Source: Rhodospirillales bacterium BBD 1991-14 | GTDB taxonomy: Bacteria > Pseudomonadota > Alphaproteobacteria > Kiloniellales > Kiloniellaceae | Reading direction: 5' to 3' | Length of the DNA stretch: 64,000 nucleotides | Assembly: GCA_001657395.1 (NCBI GenBank) | Contig: LYSY01000001.1 | Span: 558,001-622,000, forward strand | Shown here: one piece after another, positions 40,289 through 49,745 of the stretch | How the letters are laid out: every line of letters starts with the position of its first letter | Numbering within the stretch: the stretch's first letter is position 1 | The notes under the pieces: model-generated | Database searches by the model: none | Told to the model about the DNA's origin: nothing | The model's input: the letters and a program-made list of their open reading frames with translations, nothing else | Position numbers and translations under genes: made by a program

Positions 40289-41230
40289 CTAGCGCTCGCC
40301 CTTGCGGAAGGGCACCAGCAGGGCCTTGGGGTAGGCCGCGCGCCGCGACATGACGATCATCGCCAGGATGCTCAGAACATAGGGCATCATGAGGAAGAAC
40401 TGATAGGGGATAAAGGCCGATGCGGATTGCTGCACGCGGATCTGCAGTGCTTCGAAGGCGGCGAAGAGCAGCGCCCCGAGCAGGGCTTTGCCCGGCCGCC
40501 AGGAGGCGAAGATCACCAGGGCAACGCAGATCCAGCCGCGCCCGTTGATCATGCCGATGTAGAAGGCATCGAAGACGGAAATGGTGAGGAAGGCGCCGCC
40601 GACGGCCATGAAGGCACTGCCCAGCATCACGGCTGCGGTCCGCAGGCGGTGGACGTCGATCCCCTGGGCCTCCACCGCCATGGGGTTCTCGCCCACCATG
40701 CGCACGGCCAGTCCCAGTGGCGTGCGGTATAGGCCGTAGCCGACCAGGGGTACCAGGAGGAAAGCGAGGTAGGTGAGCGGGCTCTGGGTGAAGAGGACCT
40801 CGCCGAGGAAGGGAAGCTCGGACAGGCCCGGAACGGGGTAGGGCTGAAAGGGGTCGATCTTAGGCGGCGTGGTGACGTCCGGCAGCAGCATGCGGAAGGC
40901 GAAGTAGCTGAGCGCAGAGGCCAGCAGGGTGATGCCGATCCCGGTGACGTGCTGGGAGACGCCGAGATAGACGCTGAAGCCGGAGTGCAGCAGGCCGAAG
41001 AGGGCGCCAAAGGCCGCGGCCACCAGCACCGCCGACCACAGCCCGCCGCCCTGGTAGACCCACATCCAGGCGACCATGGCCCCCAGGGTCATGATGCCCT
41101 CGATGCCGAGATTGAGCACGCCCGCGCGCTCGCAGATGAGTTCGCCCAGGGTGCCGAAGATGAGCGGCGTTGCCATGCGCACCAGCGCGGCCCAGAAGCC
41201 CAGCGAGACGAAGATCTCCAGGATGTCCAT
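40289..41230 (-). CDS. ABC transporter permease, nucleoside/BMP type (second)
   Basis: 313-residue permease of the branched-chain/ribose-like superfamily, with about eight hydrophobic segments. The characteristic GELICERAGVLNLGIEGIMTLGAMVAW is at the N-terminus, and VRMVGENPMAVEAQGIDVHRLRTAAVMLGSAFMAVGGAFL is in the centre. It pairs with the permease at 41243 to import nucleosides or bases. Starts 12 bp after that gene's stop. Confidence 0.92.
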   Translation of the reverse strand: MDILEIFVSLGFWAALVRMATPLIFGTLGELICERAGVLNLGIEGIMTLGAMVAWMWVYQGGGLWSAVLVAAAFGALFGLLHSGFSVYLGVSQHVTGIGITLLASALSYFAFRMLLPDVTTPPKIDPFQPYPVPGLSELPFLGEVLFTQSPLTYLAFLLVPLVGYGLYRTPLGLAVRMVGENPMAVEAQGIDVHRLRTAAVMLGSAFMAVGGAFLTISVFDAFYIGMINGRGWICVALVIFASWRPGKALLGALLFAAFEALQIRVQQSASAFIPYQFFLMMPYVLSILAMIVMSRRAAYPKALLVPFRKGER

Positions 41231-41242
41231 GCCGTCCGGCCC

Positions 41243-42292
41243 CTAGCGCAGGCGGGGCCGGTAGCGCACGAAGAGCACGCTCGCCAGGACCAGCAGCAAG
41301 GCCGTCGCGGTCAGCACGTCGGCCAGGTAGTTGGAGATCGACATGGCCCGGCTCATGGCATCGGCGCCGTTGTAGATGGCGGCAACGAAGATCGCCGCCG
41401 CGATCACGCCCAGGGGATGCAGGCCCGCCAGCATGGCCACCGCGATGCCGGTGTAGCCAAAGCCGGGGGAGATATCGAGGGTGAGGTAGCCTTTCAGGCC
41501 CGCCAGCTCGCAGACCCCGGCCATGCCGGCGAGGCCGCCGGAGAGCAGCGCCGTCCGGAGCACGGTCGCGCCCATCGGGATGCCAGCGAAGCGCGCCGCC
41601 TCCGGGTTGTTGCCGACGGCCCGGATCTCGAAACCCCACTTGGAGTAGCGGATGAAGGCCCAGGCGGCGACCGCGAAGAAGACCGCCCAGAGCAGGCCCG
41701 AATGCAGGCGGGTGCGGGGGATCAGCGGTGAGAGCACGCCCTCGTCGATGACAGGTGCCGCCTGGGGCCAGCCCATGGCCAAGGGGTCCTTCCAGGGCCC
41801 GAAGAGCAGGTAGTTGGCGAAGAGCAGGACGACGAAGTTGAGGAGGAGTGTGGTTACCACCTCGTCGACCCTGAGCTTCAGCTTCAGGATCACGGGCAGC
41901 AGCAGCAGCAGCCCGCCGGCAAGGGCCCCGACCAGGAAAAGGAAGGGCACCATCAGCAGGGGCGGCAGGGTGACGAGCCCGGTGCCGACATAGGTCGCTG
42001 CCAGAGCGCCGGCATAGAGCTGGCCCTCGCCGCCGATGTTCCAGAGCTTGGCGCGGAAAGCAACAGCAGCGGCCAGCCCGGTGAAGATCAGCGGCGCCGC
42101 GCGGGTCAGGGTCTCGCTGAGGGCGAAGACCGAGCCCAGCGCGCCCTTCACCAGGGCGCCGTAGGCGGCCAGCACCGGCGCCCCCGCCCAGACGATGAGT
42201 AGCCCGCAGAGCAGGAAGGCCAGGGCGATGGCCGTCAGCGGGGCGGCCAGGTTCAGCCAGAGCGGCACATGGGCGCGGGGCTCAAGACGCAT
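41243..42292 (-). CDS. ABC transporter permease, nucleoside/BMP type (first)
   Basis: 349-residue permease. The LTRAAPLIFTGLAAAVAFRAKLWNIGGEGQLYAGALAATYVG region and IRAVGNNPEAARFAGIPMGATVLRTALLSGGLAGMAGVCELAGL are family hallmarks of BMP-linked nucleoside importers. Its start overlaps the ATPase gene by 11 bp. Topology about nine to ten membrane segments. Confidence 0.92.
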   Translation of the reverse strand: MRLEPRAHVPLWLNLAAPLTAIALAFLLCGLLIVWAGAPVLAAYGALVKGALGSVFALSETLTRAAPLIFTGLAAAVAFRAKLWNIGGEGQLYAGALAATYVGTGLVTLPPLLMVPFLFLVGALAGGLLLLLPVILKLKLRVDEVVTTLLLNFVVLLFANYLLFGPWKDPLAMGWPQAAPVIDEGVLSPLIPRTRLHSGLLWAVFFAVAAWAFIRYSKWGFEIRAVGNNPEAARFAGIPMGATVLRTALLSGGLAGMAGVCELAGLKGYLTLDISPGFGYTGIAVAMLAGLHPLGVIAAAIFVAAIYNGADAMSRAMSISNYLADVLTATALLLVLASVLFVRYRPRLR

Positions 42293-43859
42293 GGCGGCCC
42301 TCGTCGCGATGCCCTGCCGTACCGTGACCGGCCATCATCAGGCCGAGGGTTCTGAGATCTGCTTGTTCCACAGGGACAGGCTCGGAGAGACGCCCGTGGT
42401 AGAGCACGGCGATGCGGTCGGACATCTGCAGCAGCTCTTCCAGGTCCTCGGAGATCAGGACGATGCCGGCGCCTTCGGCCCGCGCCTGGAACAGCAGGGC
42501 CTGCACAGCCGCCGCGGCGCCGACGTCGAGCCCGCGGGTCGGCTGGTTGGCGAGGATGATGCGCGGCTTCTCATCCAGGACCCGGGCGAGGATCACCTTC
42601 TGCATGTTGCCGCCGGAAAGGCTGCGTGTGGCCGTGGTGGCGTCGGCGCCGCGAATGTCGAAGGCGGCGATCTTCTCTTCGGCATTTCGGCGCAGGGCCG
42701 CCCCCTTGACGAAGCCGAGGCGCGAGAAGCGGTCCCCGCCATAGGCTTCCAGAACCAGGTTCTCCTCCACCGTGAAGTCGCCGACGACGCCGGTGGCGTG
42801 GCGGTCCTCCGGCACCCGCCCGACGCCGCGCTTCAGCATGGCCGCCGGGGAGGCCGCCGTGATCGTGTCGCCGAGGATCTCGAAGCGTCCCGCCGTTGGT
42901 GCCTCGAGGCCGGAGATCAGGGCGGCGAGGGCGGCCTGACCGTTGCCGGAGACTCCGGCAATTCCGAAAACCTCTTTTCCACAGAGGGTTAGATCTAGAT
43001 TCTCAAGCGATATCTTGCCCTCTGCACCGCGCAGTCCGACGCCTTCCATCCGCAGCAGAGGCGCACCCGGCTCCAGGCGGCTGCGTTCGGGCAGGGCGAC
43101 CGCCCGGCCCACCATGGCCTCCGCAAGCCCTTCGCGGGAGGCTTCGGCGATGGGGAAGTCGGCCACCAGCCTGCCTTGACGCAGCACCGCAACGCGGTCG
43201 GCAATAGCCATCACCTCGTTCAGCTTATGAGAAATGAAAATGATGGAGAGCCCCTCGGCCGCCATGGTCTTCAAGGTGGCGAAGAAGCTTTCCACCTCCT
43301 GTGGCGTCAGCACCGCGGTCGGCTCGTCGAGGATCAGGACACGGGCGCCGCGGTAAAGCGCCTTAAGGATTTCCACCCGCTGACGCTCACCGACCGAGAG
43401 GTCGCGCACAAGGCGCCGGCTCTCCACCTGCAGGCCGAAGCGCGCCGCGAGGTCCTCGACACGGCGCCTGGCGGCCGCGCGGTTCTGCTTCAGACGCCAC
43501 AGCGGTTCCGTGCCCAGCACGATGTTGTCGAGCACGGTGAGGTTCTCGCCCAGGGTGAAATGCTGATGCACCATGCCGACCCCGGCGGCGATGGCAGCCT
43601 TGGGGGAGCCCGGCGGCAGGGCGTCCCCGAAAACCGCGATCTCGCCCTCGTCGGCCAGGTAGTGGCCGAAGAGAATGCTCATCAAGGTGGTCTTGCCGGC
43701 GCCGTTCTCTCCCAGGAGCGCCAGGATCTCCCCACGCCCCAGACCGAGGGAGATGGCATCGTTGGCGACCAGCGCACCAAATCGCTTGGTGATGCCGGAC
43801 AGCCGCAACACAGGCTCAGCGCCTGAGGCGGCAGCAGCGGACGCTTGCGCCTGCGCCAT
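42282..43859 (-). CDS. Nucleoside-type ABC transporter ATPase, two fused ATPase domains
   Basis: 525 residues with two nucleotide-binding domains. The first has Walker A GENGAGKTTLM near residue 52, signature LSVGERQRVEI and Walker B VLILDEPTAVLTP. The second has a degenerate Walker A, GVSGNGQAAL, as is usual for this family, with signature LSGGNMQKVILARVL and IILANQPTRGLD. It powers import with the permeases downstream (11-bp overlap) and the BMP receptor upstream (79-bp gap). Confidence 0.93.
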   Translation of the reverse strand: MAQAQASAAAASGAEPVLRLSGITKRFGALVANDAISLGLGRGEILALLGENGAGKTTLMSILFGHYLADEGEIAVFGDALPPGSPKAAIAAGVGMVHQHFTLGENLTVLDNIVLGTEPLWRLKQNRAAARRRVEDLAARFGLQVESRRLVRDLSVGERQRVEILKALYRGARVLILDEPTAVLTPQEVESFFATLKTMAAEGLSIIFISHKLNEVMAIADRVAVLRQGRLVADFPIAEASREGLAEAMVGRAVALPERSRLEPGAPLLRMEGVGLRGAEGKISLENLDLTLCGKEVFGIAGVSGNGQAALAALISGLEAPTAGRFEILGDTITAASPAAMLKRGVGRVPEDRHATGVVGDFTVEENLVLEAYGGDRFSRLGFVKGAALRRNAEEKIAAFDIRGADATTATRSLSGGNMQKVILARVLDEKPRIILANQPTRGLDVGAAAAVQALLFQARAEGAGIVLISEDLEELLQMSDRIAVLYHGRLSEPVPVEQADLRTLGLMMAGHGTAGHRDEGRHAS

Positions 43860-43938
43860 CGTCAGATCCCCCGATGATCGATTGCTGCCGGGTCAGGGCA
43901 GGGCTAACACGACTGCCCCGACCCGGCGATACGTCCGG

Positions 43939-44991
43939 TCAGAACGTCGACTTGGGTTCGTCGTCGTTGGTCTGTACCACGAAGTCCCCGGCTTTGATCT
44001 CCTGGGCGAGAGTCTCGATCTTCGCCTTTGTTTCGGCCGGGATCTTGTCCTCGAACTCGTAGAACGGCGAGAGGGAGGCGCCGCCGGCCTTCATCATCGT
44101 CCACTCCTTGTAGTTCTCGGCCGTGAAGGTGCCGGCCTTCACCTGGGAAATGGCGTAGTCGATGGCCGGTTCCATGTGCCAGAGGGCCGAGGCGACCACC
44201 ACGTCTGTGCCGTTCTCAGCCTTGTTCATGTCGTTCACGTTGCCGAAGGCGATGATTCCCTTCTCACGGGCGGCGTCGACCACGCCGGCCCGCTCAGCGT
44301 AGAGCACGTCCACCCCGGCCTCGACCTGGGCAAAGGCGAATTCCTTGGCTTTCGGCGGGTCGTACCAGGAGCCGATGAAGGAGACCTTGAATTCGACGTC
44401 CGGGTTGACCGAGCGCGCGCCTTCCATGAAGGCATGGAACAGCCGGTTCACCTCCCCGATGGGAAAGCCGCCCACCATGCCGATCCTGTTGGTCTTGGTC
44501 ATGGTGCCGGCGACGATCCCCATGAGATAGCAGGGCTCGTGGATCCAGTTGTCGAAGACGGAGAAGTTCTTGCCGTGGGGCACACCCGGGTCGCCCATGA
44601 GGAAGGCGATTTCGGGATAGTCGTCGGCTACCTTGCGGGCCTCGCGGCTGATGCCGAAGGCCTCCCCGACGACCAGGTCGACGCCGCCCTCGGCGTACTC
44701 GCGCATCACCCGGACATAGTCGGTGTTGGGCACCTTCTCCGAGAAGCTGTACTCGATGTCGCCGCGTTCCTTGGCGGCGGTCAGCGCACGGTGTAGCGTG
44801 CCCACCCACTTCTGCTGGATCGGCACCGTGTAGATGCCGGCCACCTTCAGCTTTTCCGCCTGCGCCGCGCCGCCGGAAAGCCCAAAAACGGCTGCAGCCA
44901 CCAGTGCCGCCGCGCCGGCCTGCACGACCGTGCGGCGCCGCAGGCTGCGCTTTGCCAATACCGTACCGTTCCCCGAAATTCGAGAAGTCAT
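43939..44991 (-). CDS. BMP-family ABC transporter substrate-binding protein
   Basis: 350-residue periplasmic receptor of the basic membrane protein (BMP)/nucleoside-binding family. The N-terminus LAKRSLRRRTVVQAGAAALVAAAVFGLSGGAAQA has a twin-arginine-like signal. The mature domain begins KLKVAGIYTVPIQQKWVGTLHRAL and contains EYAEGGVDLVVGEAFGISREARKVADDYPEIAFLMGDPG and GIVAGTMTKTNRIGMVGGFPIGEVNRL. The gene lies between dihydropyrimidinase and the ATPase in the same operon, so nucleosides or free bases are the probable ligands. Confidence 0.9.
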   Translation of the reverse strand: MTSRISGNGTVLAKRSLRRRTVVQAGAAALVAAAVFGLSGGAAQAEKLKVAGIYTVPIQQKWVGTLHRALTAAKERGDIEYSFSEKVPNTDYVRVMREYAEGGVDLVVGEAFGISREARKVADDYPEIAFLMGDPGVPHGKNFSVFDNWIHEPCYLMGIVAGTMTKTNRIGMVGGFPIGEVNRLFHAFMEGARSVNPDVEFKVSFIGSWYDPPKAKEFAFAQVEAGVDVLYAERAGVVDAAREKGIIAFGNVNDMNKAENGTDVVVASALWHMEPAIDYAISQVKAGTFTAENYKEWTMMKAGGASLSPFYEFEDKIPAETKAKIETLAQEIKAGDFVVQTNDDEPKSTF

Positions 44992-45072
44992 CCCCCTAGC
45001 TCCCTTGTTTGCGGTGTTTCGCCGCCTGTCTGTCGTTGTCCGGGCGGCGTCCGACCCGTTGCTACATCCGGG

Positions 45073-46705
<1,633 letters not shown>

Positions 46706-46768
46706 ATCTTCCGCAGGACAGATGGCGCCGCGGGAGAACCGCGGCGCATTGCAGAGGGAGAGCAAGCG

Positions 46769-47632
46769 ATGGCGACGGTGCGGGCGGGCCTTATTCAGAT
46801 GGCTCTGAAGGCGGATACGGGGGAAAGCCCGGAAACCATCCGTGACAGGATGAACGAAGCGCATCTGCCGCTGATCGACGAGGCCGGCGCCAAGGGCGTC
46901 CAGGTGTTGTGTTTGCAGGAAGTCTTCAACCAGCCCTACTTCTGTCCCAGCCAGGACGTGAAGTGGTACGGCGCTGCGGAAAAGGTGCCGGACGGGCCGA
47001 CGGTCAAACTGATGCAGGACTATGCCAAGAAGCACTCCATGGTGATCGTGGTGCCGATCTACGAGGAGGACATCACCGGCGTCTACTACAACACCGCTGC
47101 CGTCATCGACGCCGACGGCAGCTACCTCGGCAAATACCGCAAGTCTCACATCCCGCAGGTGGCGGGGTTCTACGAGAAGTTCTTCTTCAAGCCGGGCAAT
47201 TCCGGCTGGCCGATGTTCCAGACGGCTTACTGCAAGCTCGGCGTCTACATCTGCTACGACCGGCATTTTCCGGAGGGCTGGCGCGCCCTGGCCCTTAGCG
47301 GGGCCGAGTACATCGTCAATCCCTCGGCCACCGTGGCCGGCCTCAGCCAGTACCTCTGGAAACTGGAACAGCCGGCTTCCGCGGTCGCCAACGGCTGCTA
47401 CATCGGCGCGGTCAACCGCGTCGGCACGGAGGCGCCCTGGAACATCGGTAAGTTCTACGGCTCCAGCTATGTCGTCAATCCGCGCGGCGAGTTCCTTGTG
47501 GAGGCCAGTGAGGACAAGGACGAACTTGTGGTCGCCGATATGGACATGGATATGGTCCGCGAAGTGCGGAACCTCTGGCAGTTCTTCCGCGACCGGCGGC
47601 CGGAAGCCTACGAACCGCTCACAGCGATCTGA
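46769..47632 (+). CDS. Nitrilase-family beta-ureidopropionase / N-carbamoyl amidohydrolase
   Basis: 287-residue carbon-nitrogen hydrolase. The catalytic triad is visible: Glu in VLCLQEVFNQPYF near residue 50, Lys in GKYRKSHIPQV near 128 and Cys in GVYICYDRHFPEGWR near 162. In this setting it should hydrolyse N-carbamoyl-beta-alanine to beta-alanine, CO2 and ammonia. Close relatives act on N-carbamoylputrescine, but the adjacent dihydropyrimidinase and the RutR-type operator argue for pyrimidine breakdown. The ATG has GGGAGAGCAAGC upstream. It is transcribed divergently from hydA. Confidence 0.92.
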   Translation: MATVRAGLIQMALKADTGESPETIRDRMNEAHLPLIDEAGAKGVQVLCLQEVFNQPYFCPSQDVKWYGAAEKVPDGPTVKLMQDYAKKHSMVIVVPIYEEDITGVYYNTAAVIDADGSYLGKYRKSHIPQVAGFYEKFFFKPGNSGWPMFQTAYCKLGVYICYDRHFPEGWRALALSGAEYIVNPSATVAGLSQYLWKLEQPASAVANGCYIGAVNRVGTEAPWNIGKFYGSSYVVNPRGEFLVEASEDKDELVVADMDMDMVREVRNLWQFFRDRRPEAYEPLTAI

Positions 47633-47669
47633 TCCAACCCGATCCCCGCGGTGGGATCCGGCCTGCCGC

Positions 47670-48464
47670 TCAGGAGGCGGTGGTCCGAGAGGCTTGAGCG
47701 AGCGACGCGGAGAGGTCGCGGGCGGCCCGGTCCAGCAGAGCCTGCGGGACGTCGCCGATCACCAGGAAGGCAAAGCCCTCCGCGACCCAGGACACACCGG
47801 CGAGCCCCCTGAAACTCTGGGTCTCCATTGGTCGGTTGCCGGCCTCGGTCGGGGTCACGCAGAACGCCACCGGACGGTCCCGGCTGTCGAGATAGGCAAA
47901 CTGGGCGAGCGGCGCCGCCTCGTAGCCCAGGATCTGGGCCCGGCGGTAGCGCAGGCCGCTGACGTTGCGAAGCGTCGTGCCGGCAATGTCCAGGCCCAGT
48001 TGGGCGACAACCCTGGCCCGCTCGCTTTCGAGTCCTGCCGGGCTCGGGTCGAGGTGGGTCAGCGTCTCGCTGCGGTAGAGCAGCTGATACTCGGCGACGG
48101 CCATGCGCCAGTCTTCGGTCTGTGTCGGTGCGGTGATGCGGCCGCCCGCAAAGCCGATGGCGGCGACAGCGGCGAGGCTCGCGGCGATGGCCGCCCTGCG
48201 GCTGAGGCGGGGGCCCGTGGGGCGGGCTGAAGGTTGGGAAGGTTGTTGGTCTTCAAGGGCCGGTTCCGCTTGGCCGGGCGCCAAAGGAAGCAGGCTGTCG
48301 AAAGCGGCCTTTACGGCCTCGGTGTCGACAGTCAGATCATCCAGCCGGGCGCGCAACGCCGGATCGTCGCGCAGCACCTGCTCGACGGCCTTGGCCTGCT
48401 CGGGCGGGAGTTCCCTGTCCAGGTAGGCAACCAGATCTTCGTCGCTGATCGACCTGCTATCCAT
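47670..48464 (-). CDS. Membrane anti-sigma factor, partner of ECF sigma
   Basis: 264 residues. The N-terminal cytoplasmic part starts DEDLVAYLDRELPPEQAKAVEQVLRDDPALRARLDDL, the zinc-less anti-sigma pattern. One membrane segment follows (AAIAASLAAVAAIGFAGG, about residues 91-108). The C-terminal ~150 residues are periplasmic, with no recognised domain. It lies 6 bp after the sigma gene stop in the same operon, the usual arrangement for a membrane-bound sensor that sequesters its sigma. Confidence 0.85.
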   Translation of the reverse strand: MDSRSISDEDLVAYLDRELPPEQAKAVEQVLRDDPALRARLDDLTVDTEAVKAAFDSLLPLAPGQAEPALEDQQPSQPSARPTGPRLSRRAAIAASLAAVAAIGFAGGRITAPTQTEDWRMAVAEYQLLYRSETLTHLDPSPAGLESERARVVAQLGLDIAGTTLRNVSGLRYRRAQILGYEAAPLAQFAYLDSRDRPVAFCVTPTEAGNRPMETQSFRGLAGVSWVAEGFAFLVIGDVPQALLDRAARDLSASLAQASRTTAS

Positions 48465-48470
48465 GGTCCG

Positions 48471-49001
48471 TTAAAGGGTCCGTTGTTTGACTGCGCCCGA
48501 GGTGGCCTTGAGGGCGGCAAGCTTGTTGCGGGCCGCGGCAAGCCGGCTCATGACGGTCCCGATCGGGATTTGCAGATGCTCGGCAGCTTCCTTGTAGGAG
48601 AAGCCCTCCACATAGACCAGGAACACCGTCACGCGCTGCGCCTCAGGCAGGTCCATCACTGCCTTTAACACCTCGGCATGGAAAAAATTCGCTTCGGCGT
48701 CTGGTCCAGGCGCCGGCAGCGCCAGTTCGTCGCTGGGCACCAGCCCGCCGCCCCGGCGCACGTTCTCGGCCCTCAGGGTGTTGTACCAGAGGTTCTTGGC
48801 AATGCTGAAAACCCACCGGTCTGCGTGTGTTCCAGCCTGGAACTGATGTGCACTCTCAAGTGCCTTCAGACAGGCTGCCTGGCACAGGTCCTCCGCTGCC
48901 GGGAGATCCCGCGTCAGGGCAAGGCAGTACCGCCAGAGCCGGGGATAGAAGCCCTGCAGCATCTCTTTCATGCGGTCTTGCGCCGATCTTTCGACTGCCA
49001 C
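48471..49001 (-). CDS. ECF-type RNA polymerase sigma factor
   Basis: Up to 176 residues. Region 2 is LWRYCLALTRDLPAAEDLCQAACLKALES with the W-VFSIAKNLWYNTLR core-binding helix. Region 4 is AQRVTVFLVYVEGFSYKEAAEHLQIPIGTVMSRLAAARNKL. The track start is a GTG at 49001 without a clear ribosome site; the ATG ten codons later (MKEMLQGFYPRLW) is equally plausible. Pairs with the downstream anti-sigma. No GGAAC-type autoregulated promoter is convincing. Confidence 0.9.
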   Translation of the reverse strand: MAVERSAQDRMKEMLQGFYPRLWRYCLALTRDLPAAEDLCQAACLKALESAHQFQAGTHADRWVFSIAKNLWYNTLRAENVRRGGGLVPSDELALPAPGPDAEANFFHAEVLKAVMDLPEAQRVTVFLVYVEGFSYKEAAEHLQIPIGTVMSRLAAARNKLAALKATSGAVKQRTL

Positions 49002-49087
49002 GCGAATAAATTCCGGTCTTTGGGTGTTCTCGCTTCAGATCATGGCCACGCCGGTCATGAGCCTAAGACGAATAGGGAGGATATTCC

Positions 49088-49510
49088 ATGCGCATTCCCG
49101 TGATCGCTGCCGCCGTGACGCTGGCGGCCGGTTCCGCTCTTGCCGGCGAGACGCCGGCGCCGCCCGATGCCAAGGTCTACTTCATCGGTTTGCAGGACGG
49201 TCAGACGGTCTCCTCCCCGGTGACCATCCGCTTCGGCCTTTCCGGCATGGGCGTCGCGCCGGCGGGTGTGGATGACAAGAAGCACACCGGCCACCACCAT
49301 CTGATCATCAACGAGGTGATCGAGGGGGAAGAGCTGAACGAGCCGATCCCGGCGGATGACAGCCATATCCATTTCGGCGGCGGACAGACCGAGGCGACGG
49401 TCGAACTGCCCCCCGGCACCCACATGCTTCAGCTTGTGTTGGGCGATTGGAGCCACATCCCGCACAACCCGCCGGTGATGTCCGAGCGGATCAGCGTCAC
49501 GGTCAAGTAG
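49088..49510 (+). CDS. Secreted DUF4399 protein
   Basis: 140 residues. A signal peptide ends near SALAGETP. The mature domain PPDAKVYFIGLQDGQTVSSPVTIRFGLSGMGVAPAGVDDKKHTGHHHLIINE...GGGQTEATVELPPGTHMLQLVLGDWSHIPHNPPVMSERISVTV is the DUF4399 pattern. Clustered His (GHHHLII, SHIHFGGG, HIPHNPP) could bind metal. The ATG has AGGGAGGA upstream. It is divergent from the sigma/anti-sigma operon by 86 bp and could be one of its targets. Function unknown. Confidence 0.85.
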   Translation: MRIPVIAAAVTLAAGSALAGETPAPPDAKVYFIGLQDGQTVSSPVTIRFGLSGMGVAPAGVDDKKHTGHHHLIINEVIEGEELNEPIPADDSHIHFGGGQTEATVELPPGTHMLQLVLGDWSHIPHNPPVMSERISVTVK

Positions 49511-49531
49511 GCCGGCGCATATCTCGGTTGA

Positions 49532-49558
49532 TCCGCGCCGGCCGGCAGCCGGCGCGGA
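49532..49558 (+). terminator. Strong G+C hairpin after the DUF4399 gene
   Basis: TCCGCGCCGGC and GCCGGCGCGGA are exact 11-bp complements around a CGGCA loop, 22 bp after the stop. There is no U-tract, so it is either a Rho-assisted end or an mRNA-stabilising hairpin. Confidence 0.6.
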
Positions 49559-49745
49559 GTCGCCCGATCCGTAGCAGGTTAGGCCCAAGCCGGCGGCCTT
49601 CTAACCCTTAATTGCCGTTGCGGCCGCTCTTTCCCGGCCTAGTGCGCCGGAAATGGTGCCGATCTCGCCAATGCTTCGCTTCATCCTGTATTTCGCGCCC
49701 GCAATAGGGTAATTCTGACTGGGCAAGTCGGACTTGGGGGGCGGC

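Noticed and set aside
47641-47658. GATCCC/GGGATC dyad between the ureidopropionase and anti-sigma genes
   Set aside because: Only a 6-bp stem and no U-tract; not strong enough to list as a terminator.
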